64,000 bases of DNA from assembly GCF_010131535.1 (NCBI RefSeq), contig NZ_WUBS01000004.1, positions 1-64,000 on the forward strand, read 5' to 3'. Below the pieces are notes generated by a model, which did no database searches, was not told the DNA's origin, and saw nothing but the letters and a program-made list of their open reading frames with translations. A program made the translations under genes and the position numbers. Every line of letters begins with the position of its first letter. Within the stretch, counting starts at the first letter, position 1. The DNA is from Acerihabitans arboris. GTDB taxonomy: Bacteria; Pseudomonadota; Gammaproteobacteria; Enterobacterales; Enterobacteriaceae. This document shows positions 8,311-19,339 of the stretch, in pieces.

Positions 8311-9219
8311 TCAGAGCGAGGATAACGCGCGGCCGATTACCCCGGCCGACGCGGCGTAGGCCAGCCGTTCCTCGGGAGCCAGCGTCACCGGCAGCACCCG
8401 CACGATACCTTCGGCGCCGACGATGGCCGGTTGCCCGATGTACACCGCTTCCCGCCGATCCCACGCCGACACCGGGAACACGGTCCGGGCATCCGACAGC
8501 ACCGCGTCGACCAGCCGCGCCGTGGCGGTGCCGATGCCAAAACTGGTCCAGCCCTTGCCCAGCAGGATTTCCCAGCCGCCCGCGCGCACCTGATTCTTCA
8601 TTGCCGCCAGATCGGGCCGTTTATCGCTTTCCCATGCGCTGACCAGGCATCCGCCGATGCGCACGGTGCTCCAGGCGACAAACTGGGATTCGCCATGCTC
8701 GCCCATCACATAACCGCTGACGCTTTTAGGATCCACCCCGAAGAACTCGCCGACCACCCTTTTCATGCGCGCGGTATCAAGCGATGTGCCGGTGCCGAAC
8801 ACCCTGGACGCCGGCAGGCCGCTTTCCCGCTGGATCACGGCGGTTATCACGTCGCAGGGGTTGGTGATATTGATAATGACCCCGTCAAAACCGCCCGCCA
8901 TGATCTGCGGCACCACCCGCCTGACCGTGGCGCTGGTTTCCAGCAGTTCCTCCATGCGGTCCTCGCGCAGCAGCGTGGTCGGCCCCACCGCCATCACCAC
9001 CACCTGCGCCTGTTGCAACGCGGCATAATCATTGACGACGATATGCACCCTGGAGGCCACCAGCGACGCCATATCGCGCAATTCCAGGCCCTGGCTGCGC
9101 GCCTTGGCTTCATTATGATCAATCAAGACGATTTGGTCGCACAATCCCTGGGTCACCAGGGAAAATGCCGTATCGGCCCCCACGTGGCCCGCGCCGATAA
9201 TGCCCACTGTCCGCTTCAT
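8311..9219 (-). CDS. L-lactate/malate dehydrogenase-family NAD-dependent dehydrogenase
   Basis: A 302-residue oxidoreductase. The N-terminus has the NAD-binding motif VGIIGAGHVGAD. ITNPCDV, the catalytic-His motif GEHGES and the DTARMKR helix mark the L-2-hydroxyacid dehydrogenase fold, which reduces 2-oxoacids such as pyruvate with NADH. In the substrate loop (VGPTTLLREDRMEELLE) the catalytic Arg is kept. The residue that is Gln in lactate and Arg in malate dehydrogenases appears to be Thr, so the substrate is uncertain (lactate or a branched hydroxyacid). The start at 9219 follows AGGGGA. It is divergent from fnr; regulation by oxygen is a guess. Confidence 0.8.
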   Translation of the reverse strand: MKRTVGIIGAGHVGADTAFSLVTQGLCDQIVLIDHNEAKARSQGLELRDMASLVASRVHIVVNDYAALQQAQVVVMAVGPTTLLREDRMEELLETSATVRRVVPQIMAGGFDGVIINITNPCDVITAVIQRESGLPASRVFGTGTSLDTARMKRVVGEFFGVDPKSVSGYVMGEHGESQFVAWSTVRIGGCLVSAWESDKRPDLAAMKNQVRAGGWEILLGKGWTSFGIGTATARLVDAVLSDARTVFPVSAWDRREAVYIGQPAIVGAEGIVRVLPVTLAPEERLAYAASAGVIGRALSSL

Positions 9220-9389
9220 AGCTGTCGTCCCCTGATGTTGAACGTGTTTTGCCGTGGTGTTTTTTTTAACCTTACACCTTTTAAAATGCAAAACCCACCG
9301 TCAAAACGCGCCCGCGCGCGCGGATCTTTTAGCTAAATGTGCAGCAAGGGCGTTGGACACTTTATCAACGACACCAATTGATGGTAAAA

Positions 9390-9403
9390 TTGACCCAAAT
9401 CAA
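9390..9403 (+). promoter_or_regulatory. FNR box in the fnr promoter (autoregulation)
   Basis: TTGAC-CCAA-ATCAA, one mismatch to the FNR consensus TTGAT-N4-ATCAA, ending 21 bp before the fnr ATG. E. coli fnr has a site of the same form in the same place, where Fnr represses its own synthesis. Confidence 0.85.
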
Positions 9404-9424
9404 GTAATGCATGAGCGGCGAGAT

Positions 9425-10180
9425 ATGATCATTCAGGAAAAGCGTATTATCAGACGAATCCAGTCTGGCGGTTGTGCGATCCACTGTCAGGATTGTAGTA
9501 TCAGCCAATTATGTATTCCTTTTACCCTTAATGAGCACGAGCTGGACCAGCTCGACAATATCATCGAGCGTAAAAAACCGATCCAGAAAGGCCAGGCGCT
9601 GTTCAAGGCCGGCGACGAACTGAAGTCGCTTTACGCCATCCGTTCAGGCACCATCAAAAGCTATACCATCACCGAGCAGGGCGACGAGCAGATTACCGGC
9701 TTCCACCTGGCGGGCGATCTGGTCGGTTTTGACGCCATCGGCGCGGGCCAGCACCCAAGCTTCGCCCAGGCGCTGGAAACCTCGATGGTCTGTGAAATCC
9801 CCTTTGAAACCCTTGATGATTTATCAGGCAAGATGCCCAATCTGCGCCAGCAGATGATGCGGCTGATGAGCGGCGAGATTAAAGGCGACCAGGACATGAT
9901 CCTGCTGCTGTCCAAAAAGAACGCCGAGGAACGCCTGGCGGCCTTTGTCTACAACCTGTCGCGCCGTTTTGCCCAACGCGGCTTCTCGCCGCGCGAGTTT
10001 CGCCTGACCATGACCCGGGGCGATATCGGCAACTATCTCGGCCTGACGGTCGAAACCATCAGCCGCCTGTTGGGCCGTTTCCAGAAAAGCGGCATGCTCG
10101 CGGTGAAAGGTAAATATATTACCATCGAGGACGGCGAAGCCCTGTCCGAGCTGGCTGGCACACCGCAAAAAGTGTGTTGA
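9425..10180 (+). CDS. fnr: oxygen-sensing transcription regulator Fnr
   Basis: A 251-residue CRP/FNR-family activator and repressor, the master switch to anaerobic life. It is nearly identical to E. coli Fnr. The [4Fe-4S] cluster ligands are C21, C24, C30 and C123, shifted by one because of an extra N-terminal Ile. The sensory cupin domain, dimer helix and C-terminal HTH ([15 protein letters not shown]) are intact. The start at 9425 gives the family N-terminus MI(I)[14 protein letters not shown]; the frame is open 57 codons further upstream but that stretch is not conserved. Targets likely in this window include fnr itself and the sRNA fnrS. Confidence 0.99.
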   Translation: MIIQEKRIIRRIQSGGCAIHCQDCSISQLCIPFTLNEHELDQLDNIIERKKPIQKGQALFKAGDELKSLYAIRSGTIKSYTITEQGDEQITGFHLAGDLVGFDAIGAGQHPSFAQALETSMVCEIPFETLDDLSGKMPNLRQQMMRLMSGEIKGDQDMILLLSKKNAEERLAAFVYNLSRRFAQRGFSPREFRLTMTRGDIGNYLGLTVETISRLLGRFQKSGMLAVKGKYITIEDGEALSELAGTPQKVC

Positions 10181-10320
10181 TACAACCAGTTCAACCTCCG
10201 GCCGGGGATATAAGTTTTGATTTTATTGATCCGGCAACACTTCTCTTCTGTCCGTCAATGTCCCAATGAGTTACTCTTATTTTAACATTCTGTGGTTTTG
10301 CAGAAATGAGGAGTCTCTTA

Positions 10321-11274
10321 ATGGCCAAGTATCGTAATCTGTTAGTTGCAATCGATCCTAACCAGGATGATCAACCCGCCCTGCGCCGGGCAGTGTATCT
10401 GGTGCATCAGCTGGGCGGTTCCATCAAAGCCTTTCTGCCCATCTATGATTTTTCCTACGAAATGACCACGCTGCTTTCCCCCGATGAACGCACCGCGATG
10501 CGCCAGGGCGTGATCAGCCAGCGTACCGCGTGGATTGAGGAGCAGTGCCAGCACTACCTGAGCAGCGGCGTACCCATCGAGATCAAGGTGGTTTGGCATA
10601 ATCGTCCATTCGAGGCCATCATCCAGGAAGTCATCGCCCATCAACATGATCTGGTGCTGAAAATGGCCCATCAGCACGATCGTTTTGAATCCGTTATCTT
10701 TACCCCCACCGATTGGCATCTGCTGCGTAAATGTCCGTGCCCGGTCTGGATGGTGAAGGATCAACCCTGGCCCGAAGGCGGCAAGGCGCTGGTGGCGGTC
10801 AATCTCTCCGGCGAGGAGCCTTATCACGATCCGCTGAATGTCAAGCTGGTCACCGAAACCCTGGCCCTGGCGAAACAGGTCAACCAGACCGAAGTCCATC
10901 TGGTGGGGGCTTACCCGGTCACCCCCATCAATATCGCCATCGAACTGCCGGATTTCGATCCCAGCGTCTATAACGACGCCATTCGCGGCCAGCATTTAAT
11001 CGCCATGAAAAGCCTGCGGCAGAAATTCCAGCTGGATGAAAAATTTACCCATGTGGAAAAAGGCCTGCCGGAGGAAGTGATCCCCGATTTGGCCGAGCAT
11101 CTGGATGCCGGGGTGGTGGTATTGGGCAGCATCGGGCGCACCGGATTTTCCGCGGCGTTTATCGGCAACACCACCGAATTGGTGATCGACCATCTGAAAT
11201 GCGATTTGCTGGCGATTAAGCCGGACGACTATGTCTCGCCGGTAACGCTGGAAGGCGGCGACAGGTACGAATAA
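10321..11274 (+). CDS. uspE: universal stress protein E
   Basis: A 317-residue tandem universal stress protein with two Usp domains (about residues 1-150 and 155-305). It matches E. coli UspE, which is linked to motility, adhesion and DNA-damage survival. It starts [20 protein letters not shown]; the second domain ends with the [16 protein letters not shown] loop. The ATG at 10321 is preceded by AGGAG. It directly follows fnr, as in E. coli, and ends in a hairpin shared with the convergent pntAB operon. Confidence 0.97.
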   Translation: MAKYRNLLVAIDPNQDDQPALRRAVYLVHQLGGSIKAFLPIYDFSYEMTTLLSPDERTAMRQGVISQRTAWIEEQCQHYLSSGVPIEIKVVWHNRPFEAIIQEVIAHQHDLVLKMAHQHDRFESVIFTPTDWHLLRKCPCPVWMVKDQPWPEGGKALVAVNLSGEEPYHDPLNVKLVTETLALAKQVNQTEVHLVGAYPVTPINIAIELPDFDPSVYNDAIRGQHLIAMKSLRQKFQLDEKFTHVEKGLPEEVIPDLAEHLDAGVVVLGSIGRTGFSAAFIGNTTELVIDHLKCDLLAIKPDDYVSPVTLEGGDRYE

Positions 11275-11300
11275 AAAAGCCCTGGATAATATCCGGGGCT
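11271..11300 (-). terminator. terminator of pntAB, between convergent uspE and pntB
   Basis: Stem AGCCCTGGA (11278-11286) / TCCGGGGCT (11292-11300) with one mismatch. The run of As at 11273-11278 reads as Us on the minus-strand transcript, so it stops pntAB. A second perfect hairpin, CCAACCCGC-GCCA-GCGGGTTGG, lies at 11312-11333. Confidence 0.8.
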
Positions 11301-11340
11301 GTGTTTGAAGACCAACCCGCGCCAGCGGGTTGGCCGGAAT

Positions 11341-12729
11341 TCAGAGCGCGCGTAAAATCGCCTCGACGCTGGCCTTGGCGTCGCCAAACAGCATCTGGGT
11401 ATTTTCCTTGAAAAACAGCGGATTTTGCACGCCGGCGTAGCCGGTGTTCATCGAACGTTTGAACACGATTACGTTCTGCGCTTTCCAGACTTCCAGCACC
11501 GGCATGCCCGCGATGGGACTGCGCGGATCTTCCTGCGCCGCCGGGTTGACGGTATCATTGGCGCCGATCACCAGCACGGTATCGGTGCTGCTGAAATCCT
11601 CGTTAATCTCATCCATTTCCAATACCACGTCGTAAGGCACCTTGGCCTCGGCCAGCAGCACGTTCATATGACCGGGCAAGCGCCCAGCCACCGGATGGAT
11701 GCCGAAACGCACCTTGATGCCGCGGGCAATCAGCCTGGCGGTAATGTCATGCACCGGATACTGCGCCTGCGCCACCGCCATGCCGTAGCCGGGGGTGATG
11801 ATAACGGTGCTGGAGCCTTTCAACAGCTCGGCAACGTCTTCCGCCGTGGTTTCGCGGTATTCGCCCATTTCGGTTTCTTCACCGCCGCCGGAGCCGTCGG
11901 TGCCGAACCCGCCGGCTATCACGCTCAGGAACGAACGGTTCATGGCTTTGCACATAATATAGGACAGTATCGCCCCCGATGAACCCACCAGGGCGCCGGT
12001 CACGATCAGCAAATCGTTGCTGAGCATAAAGCCGGCCGCCGCCGCCGCCCATCCCGAGTAGGAGTTGAGCATCGACACCACCACCGGCATATCGGCGCCG
12101 CCGATGGAGGCCACCAGATGCCAGCCGAACACCAGGGCGATAATGGTCATCAGCAGCAGCGCGATGGATTGCAGGGCGACGCTGTCGGTCCTGACAAACA
12201 GCACCAGCAGCAGGAACGACACCACCAGGGCGGCCAGATTCATATGATGGCGGTAAGGCAACATCAGCGGACGCGAGGAAATCTTGCCGCGCAGTTTGCC
12301 AAACGCCACAATCGAACCGGTAAAAGTGACCGCGCCGATAAAGATGCCCAGAAAGACCTCGGTCAGATGGATATTTTCCATTACCGGGTTGAGGATGTCG
12401 CCGTGATCCAGGTAGCTGTTGAAACCCACCAGCACCGCGGCCAGGCCGACAAAGCTGTGCAGGATGGCCACCAGCTCCGGCATCTCGGTCATTTCAACCT
12501 TACGCGCCAGGTAAACCCCGATGCTGCCGCCGATCACCATGGCGACGATTATCCAGCCGATATTGCCGGCATGGGGGCCAAAAATCGTGGCGATAAGCGC
12601 AATCGCCATGCCGCTGACACCAAACAGATTGCCCTGCCTTGAGCTCTCGTGCTTGGACAACCCCGCCAGGCTGAAAATAAATAAAATAGCGGCAACTATA
12701 TATGCCGCCGTCACTAATCCTTCAGACAT
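11341..12729 (-). CDS. pntB: NAD(P) transhydrogenase subunit beta
   Basis: A 462-residue inner-membrane subunit of the proton-translocating transhydrogenase, which reduces NADP+ with NADH using the proton gradient. The N-terminal half has about eight or nine membrane helices (from [20 protein letters not shown]). The C-terminal ~180 residues form the NADP(H)-binding domain III, with [14 protein letters not shown] and a terminal [11 protein letters not shown]. It lies 11 bp downstream of pntA in one operon. Confidence 0.98.
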   Translation of the reverse strand: MSEGLVTAAYIVAAILFIFSLAGLSKHESSRQGNLFGVSGMAIALIATIFGPHAGNIGWIIVAMVIGGSIGVYLARKVEMTEMPELVAILHSFVGLAAVLVGFNSYLDHGDILNPVMENIHLTEVFLGIFIGAVTFTGSIVAFGKLRGKISSRPLMLPYRHHMNLAALVVSFLLLVLFVRTDSVALQSIALLLMTIIALVFGWHLVASIGGADMPVVVSMLNSYSGWAAAAAGFMLSNDLLIVTGALVGSSGAILSYIMCKAMNRSFLSVIAGGFGTDGSGGGEETEMGEYRETTAEDVAELLKGSSTVIITPGYGMAVAQAQYPVHDITARLIARGIKVRFGIHPVAGRLPGHMNVLLAEAKVPYDVVLEMDEINEDFSSTDTVLVIGANDTVNPAAQEDPRSPIAGMPVLEVWKAQNVIVFKRSMNTGYAGVQNPLFFKENTQMLFGDAKASVEAILRAL

Positions 12730-12740
12730 GGGTTTACCCC

Positions 12741-14599
<1,859 letters not shown>

Positions 14600-15553
14600 A
14601 TGAAGCTGAAGAACACAGTTTTGGTCTCTGCGTTACTGACGTTGACCACGTTATCCGTGCAGGCAGCCCAAGAGCTGACGCCGGAAAAAGCAGCCAGTTT
14701 GCAGCCGTTTGACAGAATTACGATTACCGGTCGGTTTAACGCCATCAACGACGCCGCCGATGAAATTTCACGTCGTGCTGACGCCAAGGGCGCCTATGGG
14801 TATTATATCCAGGGGATCAACGACGCCAATAACAGCGGTAACTGGCGCGTCACCGCGGATCTGTATCATAAAGACGCCCCGGCCGCATCGCAGGACGTCA
14901 AGTACCGGGTATTCAACGGGGTAAAGGAGTTGCCGCGCCAGGAGGCCAACGAGCTTGAGCCTTATGACACCGTCAGCGTCAAAGGCTTTTTCCATAGCCA
15001 GCCCGAGATCAACGATGCTATTTCCAAAGCCGCCCAGAACAAGGGCGCAGCCTCGTTTTACATCGTTCGCCAGGTCGACGCCAACGAAGGCGGCAACCAG
15101 TACGTTACCGCGTACGTTTATAAAGCCGACGCCGCCAAACGCGTAGTGCAAAGCCCGGATGCCATCCCCGCCGATTCACAAGCGGGTAAAGCCGCGCTGG
15201 CCGCCGGTGGCGCCGCCGCCGCCAGGGTGGAAATACCGGGAGTAGCCTCGTCCGCGTCGCCAAGCCGCGACGTGGGCCGCTTCTTTGAAACGCAATCCAC
15301 CCAGGGTGGCCGTTACACCGTAACGCTGCCCGACGGTACCAAGGTGCAGGAAGTGAATAAAATCACCGCCGCGCAAATGGTGCCGTTCGATTCCGTCACC
15401 TTTACCGGCCACTACAACAGCTCTACCGACGTGGCGCATGAAGTCGCCCGTCTCGGCGCGAAAAAAGGCGCCAAGTACTATCATATTACCCGCCAGTGGG
15501 AACAGAACCAGAGCGGCGGCAACCTGACCGTCAGCGCGGACTTGTTCAAATAG
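14600..15553 (+). CDS. ydgH: periplasmic protein YdgH, three DUF1471 repeats
   Basis: A 317-residue secreted protein with a clear signal peptide (MKLKNTVLVSALLTLTTLSVQA, cut about residue 22). Three DUF1471/YhcN-BhsA domains follow, at about residues 35-95, 110-170 and 250-317. Each has the pattern FDxxTITGxFN...DAADEISRRADAKGAxxYYI. Single-domain relatives act in stress resistance and biofilm formation. The ATG at 14600 is preceded by AAAGGA; an in-frame ATG at 14582 lacks a ribosome site. A strong terminator follows. Confidence 0.95.
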   Translation: MKLKNTVLVSALLTLTTLSVQAAQELTPEKAASLQPFDRITITGRFNAINDAADEISRRADAKGAYGYYIQGINDANNSGNWRVTADLYHKDAPAASQDVKYRVFNGVKELPRQEANELEPYDTVSVKGFFHSQPEINDAISKAAQNKGAASFYIVRQVDANEGGNQYVTAYVYKADAAKRVVQSPDAIPADSQAGKAALAAGGAAAARVEIPGVASSASPSRDVGRFFETQSTQGGRYTVTLPDGTKVQEVNKITAAQMVPFDSVTFTGHYNSSTDVAHEVARLGAKKGAKYYHITRQWEQNQSGGNLTVSADLFK

Positions 15554-15590
15554 CGAAACAGCTCATCAGCGGTAAAGGGGGATGATGGAA

Positions 15591-15615
15591 TGGGCAAGGA
15601 AACTTGCCCATTTTT
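15591..15615 (+). terminator. rho-independent terminator of ydgH
   Basis: Perfect 8-bp stem TGGGCAAG (15591-15598) / CTTGCCCA (15603-15610), GAAA tetraloop, then TTTTT. Confidence 0.92.
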
Positions 15616-15625
15616 ATTGGCGCAA

Positions 15626-16051
15626 TCAGGCGCGGGGGGTGGCGCTTAACGGCGGCAGCGCAATCGACAGGCGCTCATCATGCTGGTCAAGCAGCAGATG
15701 TTCGCCAAATTCCTGCTGGATAAAACCGAGCTGCCCGGTATTCAATGAATACGGCAGCCGGATATCGAACTGCTGGATACCCTGCTGTTGCGCCAGGGCA
15801 ATCAGCCGGATGACGTTGGTTTCGTCATTCACCTGGGTTGAGAGCACCTGCAGCGCCAGGGCTTCCAACTGCTCCGCCCGCGTTTGGGTCTGTTCCTGCG
15901 GGGTTTTGGTGACAATGCCGAAGATCGGCATAACGCCATAAATGGCGTCGATAAAACCCCAGCGTTTTTTGCAACTTGCCGACAGATAGTTCGTATAATC
16001 AAAGCAAGGCCGTTCGCTTTGACCGGCAGTCGCAAGCAGATGTTTCGCCAT
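15626..16051 (-). CDS. hypothetical protein, 141 aa
   Basis: I do not recognise this protein. It has four Cys-containing or aromatic motifs near the N-terminus (FDYTNYLSASCKKRWGFIDA), a hydrophobic stretch IYGVMPIFGIV, then a Gln-rich helix (TPQEQTQTRAEQLEALALQVL) and a C-terminal part with alternating polar and non-polar residues. AGAGGA lies about 9 nt before the ATG at 16051, which supports translation. In E. coli this place (between ydgH and rstA) holds ydgI, folM and ydgC, none of which it resembles. It ends in the shadow of the ydgH terminator. Confidence 0.6.
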   Translation of the reverse strand: MAKHLLATAGQSERPCFDYTNYLSASCKKRWGFIDAIYGVMPIFGIVTKTPQEQTQTRAEQLEALALQVLSTQVNDETNVIRLIALAQQQGIQQFDIRLPYSLNTGQLGFIQQEFGEHLLLDQHDERLSIALPPLSATPRA

Positions 16052-16372
16052 CTAGCCTGTTCCTCTCGTGACCAACCGAAGTTGAATGACCATGACCGAA
16101 AAAGTGGCGATAACTATAACATACCAAGATCGATAAGGGCGAATGAGCGCACAACCCGGCGGTAATTGAGTGGTAAAATTTTGTTCCACCGGCTGTCTCG
16201 AATGGTTGCCGCCGTCCTGTCCCGGTAATAAATTGCGCCGGCAATCCGCGCCGGTCAATAACCCCGGTAATTTCGTTCACGCTTATCCGATGGCGCAACT
16301 GGCCGACAGGCGGTATGCTCATGGCGGCTAACGACGGCACTTCTTTTTTAACCAAAGCAGATTATTGGCGCA
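16052..16372. other. divergent region upstream of rstA, 321 bp
   Basis: No gene seen. In E. coli the rstA promoter carries a PhoP box (two GTTTA half-sites 5 bp apart); I did not find one here. The ribosome site before the rstA ATG is weak. Confidence 0.45.
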
Positions 16373-17095
16373 ATGAACAAGATTGTTTTTGTTGAAGATG
16401 ACACCGAGGTCGGCAATCTGATTGCCGCATGGTTGGGTAAGCATGATTTCGAGGTGACGATAGAACCCCGCGGCGATCTGGCCCAGGAGGTGATTACCAC
16501 CCTCAAACCCGACCTGGTGCTGCTGGATATTCTTTTGCCCGGCAAGGACGGCATGACCATTTGCCGCGATTTACGCCCGGTATATAACGGTCCTATCGTG
16601 CTGCTGACCTCGCTTGACAGCGATATGAACCATATCCTGGCGCTGGAGATGGGCGCGAACGACTATATCCTCAAGACCACGCCGCCGGCGGTGTTGCTGG
16701 CGCGCCTGCGTCTGCACCTGCGCCAAAACCCGCCCGCCGCCCGCGCCGCGCAGGCACCCGCGGCCACCGGCAGCGTGCTGCACTTCGGCCAGTTGAGTAT
16801 CGACCTGATTAACCGCGAAGTGATGCTGGCCGCCGAAACCATAGTGCTGTCGACCTCCGACTTCGAACTGCTCTGGGAACTGGCGACCCATGCCGGCCAC
16901 ATCATGGATCGCGAGGCCTTGCTCAAGAACCTGCGCGGCGTCAGCTATGATGGACTGGATCGCAGTATAGACGTGGCCATCTCCCGTTTGCGCAAAAAAC
17001 TCTACGATAACGCGCTGGAGCCGTTCCGGATTAAAACCGTGCGCAATAAAGGCTACCTGTTCGCGCCCAATGCCTGGGAGAACGCCGGTTCATGA
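16373..17095 (+). CDS. rstA: response regulator RstA
   Basis: A 240-residue OmpR-family regulator. Its receiver domain (residues 1-115) has the acidic pocket E8/D9/D10, phosphorylation site D52 (LVLLDILLPGKDG), T79/S80 and K101. The C-terminal winged-helix DNA-binding domain ends GYLFAPNAW. It is nearly identical to E. coli RstA in the receiver. It pairs with RstB (4-bp ATGA overlap). Known targets include asr, whose promoter in this window carries a matching box. Confidence 0.97.
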   Translation: MNKIVFVEDDTEVGNLIAAWLGKHDFEVTIEPRGDLAQEVITTLKPDLVLLDILLPGKDGMTICRDLRPVYNGPIVLLTSLDSDMNHILALEMGANDYILKTTPPAVLLARLRLHLRQNPPAARAAQAPAATGSVLHFGQLSIDLINREVMLAAETIVLSTSDFELLWELATHAGHIMDREALLKNLRGVSYDGLDRSIDVAISRLRKKLYDNALEPFRIKTVRNKGYLFAPNAWENAGS

Positions 17096-18405
17096 GGAAA
17101 CTGTTCATCCAGTTCTACCTGCTGCTGTTCGTCTGTTTCCTGGTCATGACCCTATTGGTCGGGCTGGTTTACAAGGTGACGGCCGAACGCGCCGGCAGGA
17201 AATCGATGGACGACCTGATGAAAAGCTCGCTTTACCTGATGCGCAACGAGCTGCGCACCATTCCGCCACGCGACTGGAATAAAACCATCAACAAACTGGA
17301 TCTTAACCTGTCGTTTAAACTGCATATCGAATCGCTTAAGAAATACCAGCTTAATGCCCATAACGATCTGCGCCTCAGGCGCGGTGAGATTGTCGCCCTT
17401 GATGATGAGTACACCTTTATCCAGCGCATACCGCGCAGTAATTATGTGTTGGCGGTCGGCCCGATACCCTATCTGTTCTTTATCCACGAAATGCGGCTGC
17501 TTGACCTGGCGTTGCTGGTATTTATCGGCCTCTCGCTGGCTTTCCCGGTGTTTATCTGGATGCGGCCGCACTGGCAGGACATGCTGCGGCTGGAAACGGC
17601 GGCGCAGCGGCTGGGCGCCGGTTTCCTGGAGGAACGCATCCATTTTGACAATGCGTCGAGCCTGTTCCGCCTCGGCGTGGCCTTCAACCAAATGGCGGAC
17701 AACGTCAATACGCTGATCGCCAGCAAGAAACAGCTGATTGACAATATCGCCCACGAATTGCGTACCCCGCTGGTACGGCTGCGCTACCGGCTGGCCATGA
17801 GCGAAGGCCTGTCCACCGGGGAGCAGGAACGGCTTAACCGTGATGTCAGCCAGCTGGAAGGCTTGATAGACGAATTATTGACTTTTGCCCGGCTGGACCG
17901 GCCGCAGGTTACCCTTAACCTGGCGACGGTGGATCTGCCGGGCTGGCTGACGGAAAAGCTCAGCGATATCCGGCAGGTGCATCCCGAACGTATTATCGGC
18001 CAGGAGATCGAAGCCGCCGGCGGTTTCGGCCAGGTGGACGCCCGGCTGATGGAGCGGGTGCTGGATAACCTGGTGAACAACGCCCTGCGCTACAGCCGCG
18101 AAGCCGTCATCGTCCGGCTCGGCGCCGACAAGGGTTACGGTTACCTGCAGGTAGACGATGACGGACCGGGCATTCCCGAAGACGAGCGCCAGCGGGTATT
18201 CGAGCCTTTTGTCAGGCTCGATCCCAGCCGGGACCGCACTACCGGCGGCTGTGGGCTTGGCTTGGCCATAGTGCGCTCCATTGCCCTGGCCCACGAAGGC
18301 CGGGTAACGGTCGGCACCAGTCCGCTGGGCGGCGCCAGCTTCTTATATCGCTGGCCGATAAACAGCGGTTCGCGCGATGCGCTGGCGATCAAAAGCCCGT
18401 TTTAG
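17092..18405 (+). CDS. rstB: sensor histidine kinase RstB
   Basis: A 437-residue inner-membrane kinase. Membrane helix 1 (residues 5-28, FIQFYLLLFVCFLVMTLLVG) is followed by a ~105-residue periplasmic sensor. Helix 2 (LALLVFIGLSLAFPVFIWM) and a HAMP linker come next, then the H-box DNIAHELRTPLVRL with the phospho-acceptor His at about residue 221. The ATP-binding N, G1 and G2 boxes are NNALRYS, DDDGPGIP and GGCGLGLAIV. It phosphorylates RstA. All catalytic motifs are present. Confidence 0.97.
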   Translation: MRKLFIQFYLLLFVCFLVMTLLVGLVYKVTAERAGRKSMDDLMKSSLYLMRNELRTIPPRDWNKTINKLDLNLSFKLHIESLKKYQLNAHNDLRLRRGEIVALDDEYTFIQRIPRSNYVLAVGPIPYLFFIHEMRLLDLALLVFIGLSLAFPVFIWMRPHWQDMLRLETAAQRLGAGFLEERIHFDNASSLFRLGVAFNQMADNVNTLIASKKQLIDNIAHELRTPLVRLRYRLAMSEGLSTGEQERLNRDVSQLEGLIDELLTFARLDRPQVTLNLATVDLPGWLTEKLSDIRQVHPERIIGQEIEAAGGFGQVDARLMERVLDNLVNNALRYSREAVIVRLGADKGYGYLQVDDDGPGIPEDERQRVFEPFVRLDPSRDRTTGGCGLGLAIVRSIALAHEGRVTVGTSPLGGASFLYRWPINSGSRDALAIKSPF

Positions 18406-18503
18406 CCTGCCCGGCCGAGGTATGGCAGATTATCGCCGGTGCTGATGGGTTTGGTTAGCCGGCTTCATTGTATGTTGTAACTAAACCAGGACATAAGTGC
18501 TTG

Positions 18504-18517
18504 TACATTCGGTTACA
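18504..18517 (+). promoter_or_regulatory. RstA box upstream of asr
   Basis: TACATTCGGTTACA matches the E. coli RstA consensus TACATNTNGTTACA at all but one defined position. It lies about 110 bp upstream of the asr start, so RstA made by the neighbouring operon probably activates asr in acid, as in E. coli. Confidence 0.85.
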
Positions 18518-18624
18518 CGCCGAAACCAAACACTCACGGACAACGTGCAGTTAAGTCCCTATTGTATCTTCACCGGCCCCAAATCGGGGTTGTAAATAGA
18601 AACCGCAATTCTGAGGATTTGACA

Positions 18625-18960
18625 ATGAAAAAAGTACTTGCACTGGTAGTTGCTGCCGCCATGGGATTGTCCACCGCTGCGTTTGCCGCCGATACCACTA
18701 CCACCACCGCCCCTGCAGCGACCACCACCACCACCACCACTGCTCCGGCTAAAACCACGACTACTCACAAGAAACACGTGAAGAAAGTGAAAAAAGCAGC
18801 CCCTGCGCAAACTGCCCAGGCCGCTAAAAAACACGTGAAGAAAGTGAAAAAAGCAGCTCCGGCGCAAACCGCCCAGGCCGCTAAAAAACACGTGAAAAAA
18901 GTACAGCATAAGAAAGCCGCTCCGGCCGCTGCCGCTGCCACCACGACCCCTGCATCATAA
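18625..18960 (+). CDS. asr: acid shock protein Asr
   Basis: A 111-residue periplasmic, intrinsically disordered, very basic protein induced by acid. The signal peptide [21 protein letters not shown] ends at about residue 21. A Thr/Ala/Pro tract follows, then three copies of a Lys-rich 19-residue unit ([19 protein letters not shown]; 57 bp, starts near 18774 and 18831, with a third diverging). Ca 10% of residues are Thr. E. coli Asr behaves as a periplasmic chaperone at low pH. The ATG at 18625 follows GAGGA. Confidence 0.95.
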   Translation: MKKVLALVVAAAMGLSTAAFAADTTTTTAPAATTTTTTTAPAKTTTTHKKHVKKVKKAAPAQTAQAAKKHVKKVKKAAPAQTAQAAKKHVKKVQHKKAAPAAAAATTTPAS

Positions 18961-19050
18961 AATGCGTCGTGCCTGAATCGGCCAACGCCGTTCAGGCAGG
19001 TCTGGAAGACGGCTGTCATAGCTGATTTTAGCAGATTATCATTGATTCTC

Positions 19051-19074
19051 CGACACCCGGCCCGCCGGGTGTCG
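19051..19074 (+). terminator. hairpin between asr and ydgU
   Basis: Perfect 10-bp stem CGACACCCGG (19051-19060) / CCGGGTGTCG (19065-19074) with a CCCG loop, followed by GTTCCTT. It probably weakens or ends asr transcription before ydgU. Another hairpin, GCCTGAA/TTCAGGC, lies at 18971-18997. Confidence 0.6.
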
Positions 19075-19093
19075 GTTCCTTAAGGTTTCGTCT

Positions 19094-19174
19094 ATGCTGC
19101 GCCGCTACATGTATGAAATCATCCTGGGAAGCCTTATCCTCTGCGCCATTATCAGCGCCTGTTTTTTTATTTAA
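19094..19174 (+). CDS. ydgU: small inner-membrane protein YdgU
   Basis: A 26-residue protein: MLRRYMYEIILGSLIL followed by CAIISACFFI. It is one membrane helix with a positively charged N-terminus (inside). Length, charge pattern and position between asr and ydgD match E. coli YdgU, a small acid-induced membrane protein. AAGG lies 8 nt before the ATG. Its function is unknown. It sits downstream of the asr hairpin, so read-through from asr could drive it in acid (inference). Confidence 0.8.
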   Translation: MLRRYMYEIILGSLILCAIISACFFI

Positions 19175-19339
19175 CCCCCCTTCTTTGTCCTTCCTCACCG
19201 TATTTTCCGCATTGACGACAATCTGTTTTAGCGTGCTGAAACACAACGATTTTTCTCTGTGCAAACCTATTTATAAGCTATATTGAGATAATATTTTTTC
19301 ATGGATGATGTCAGCACTTATCATAAGGCAAGCTTGTTT

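Noticed and set aside
19028-19264. 78-codon minus-strand frame downstream of asr
   Set aside because: No motif; it is opposite ydgU, whose short frame and position fit E. coli.
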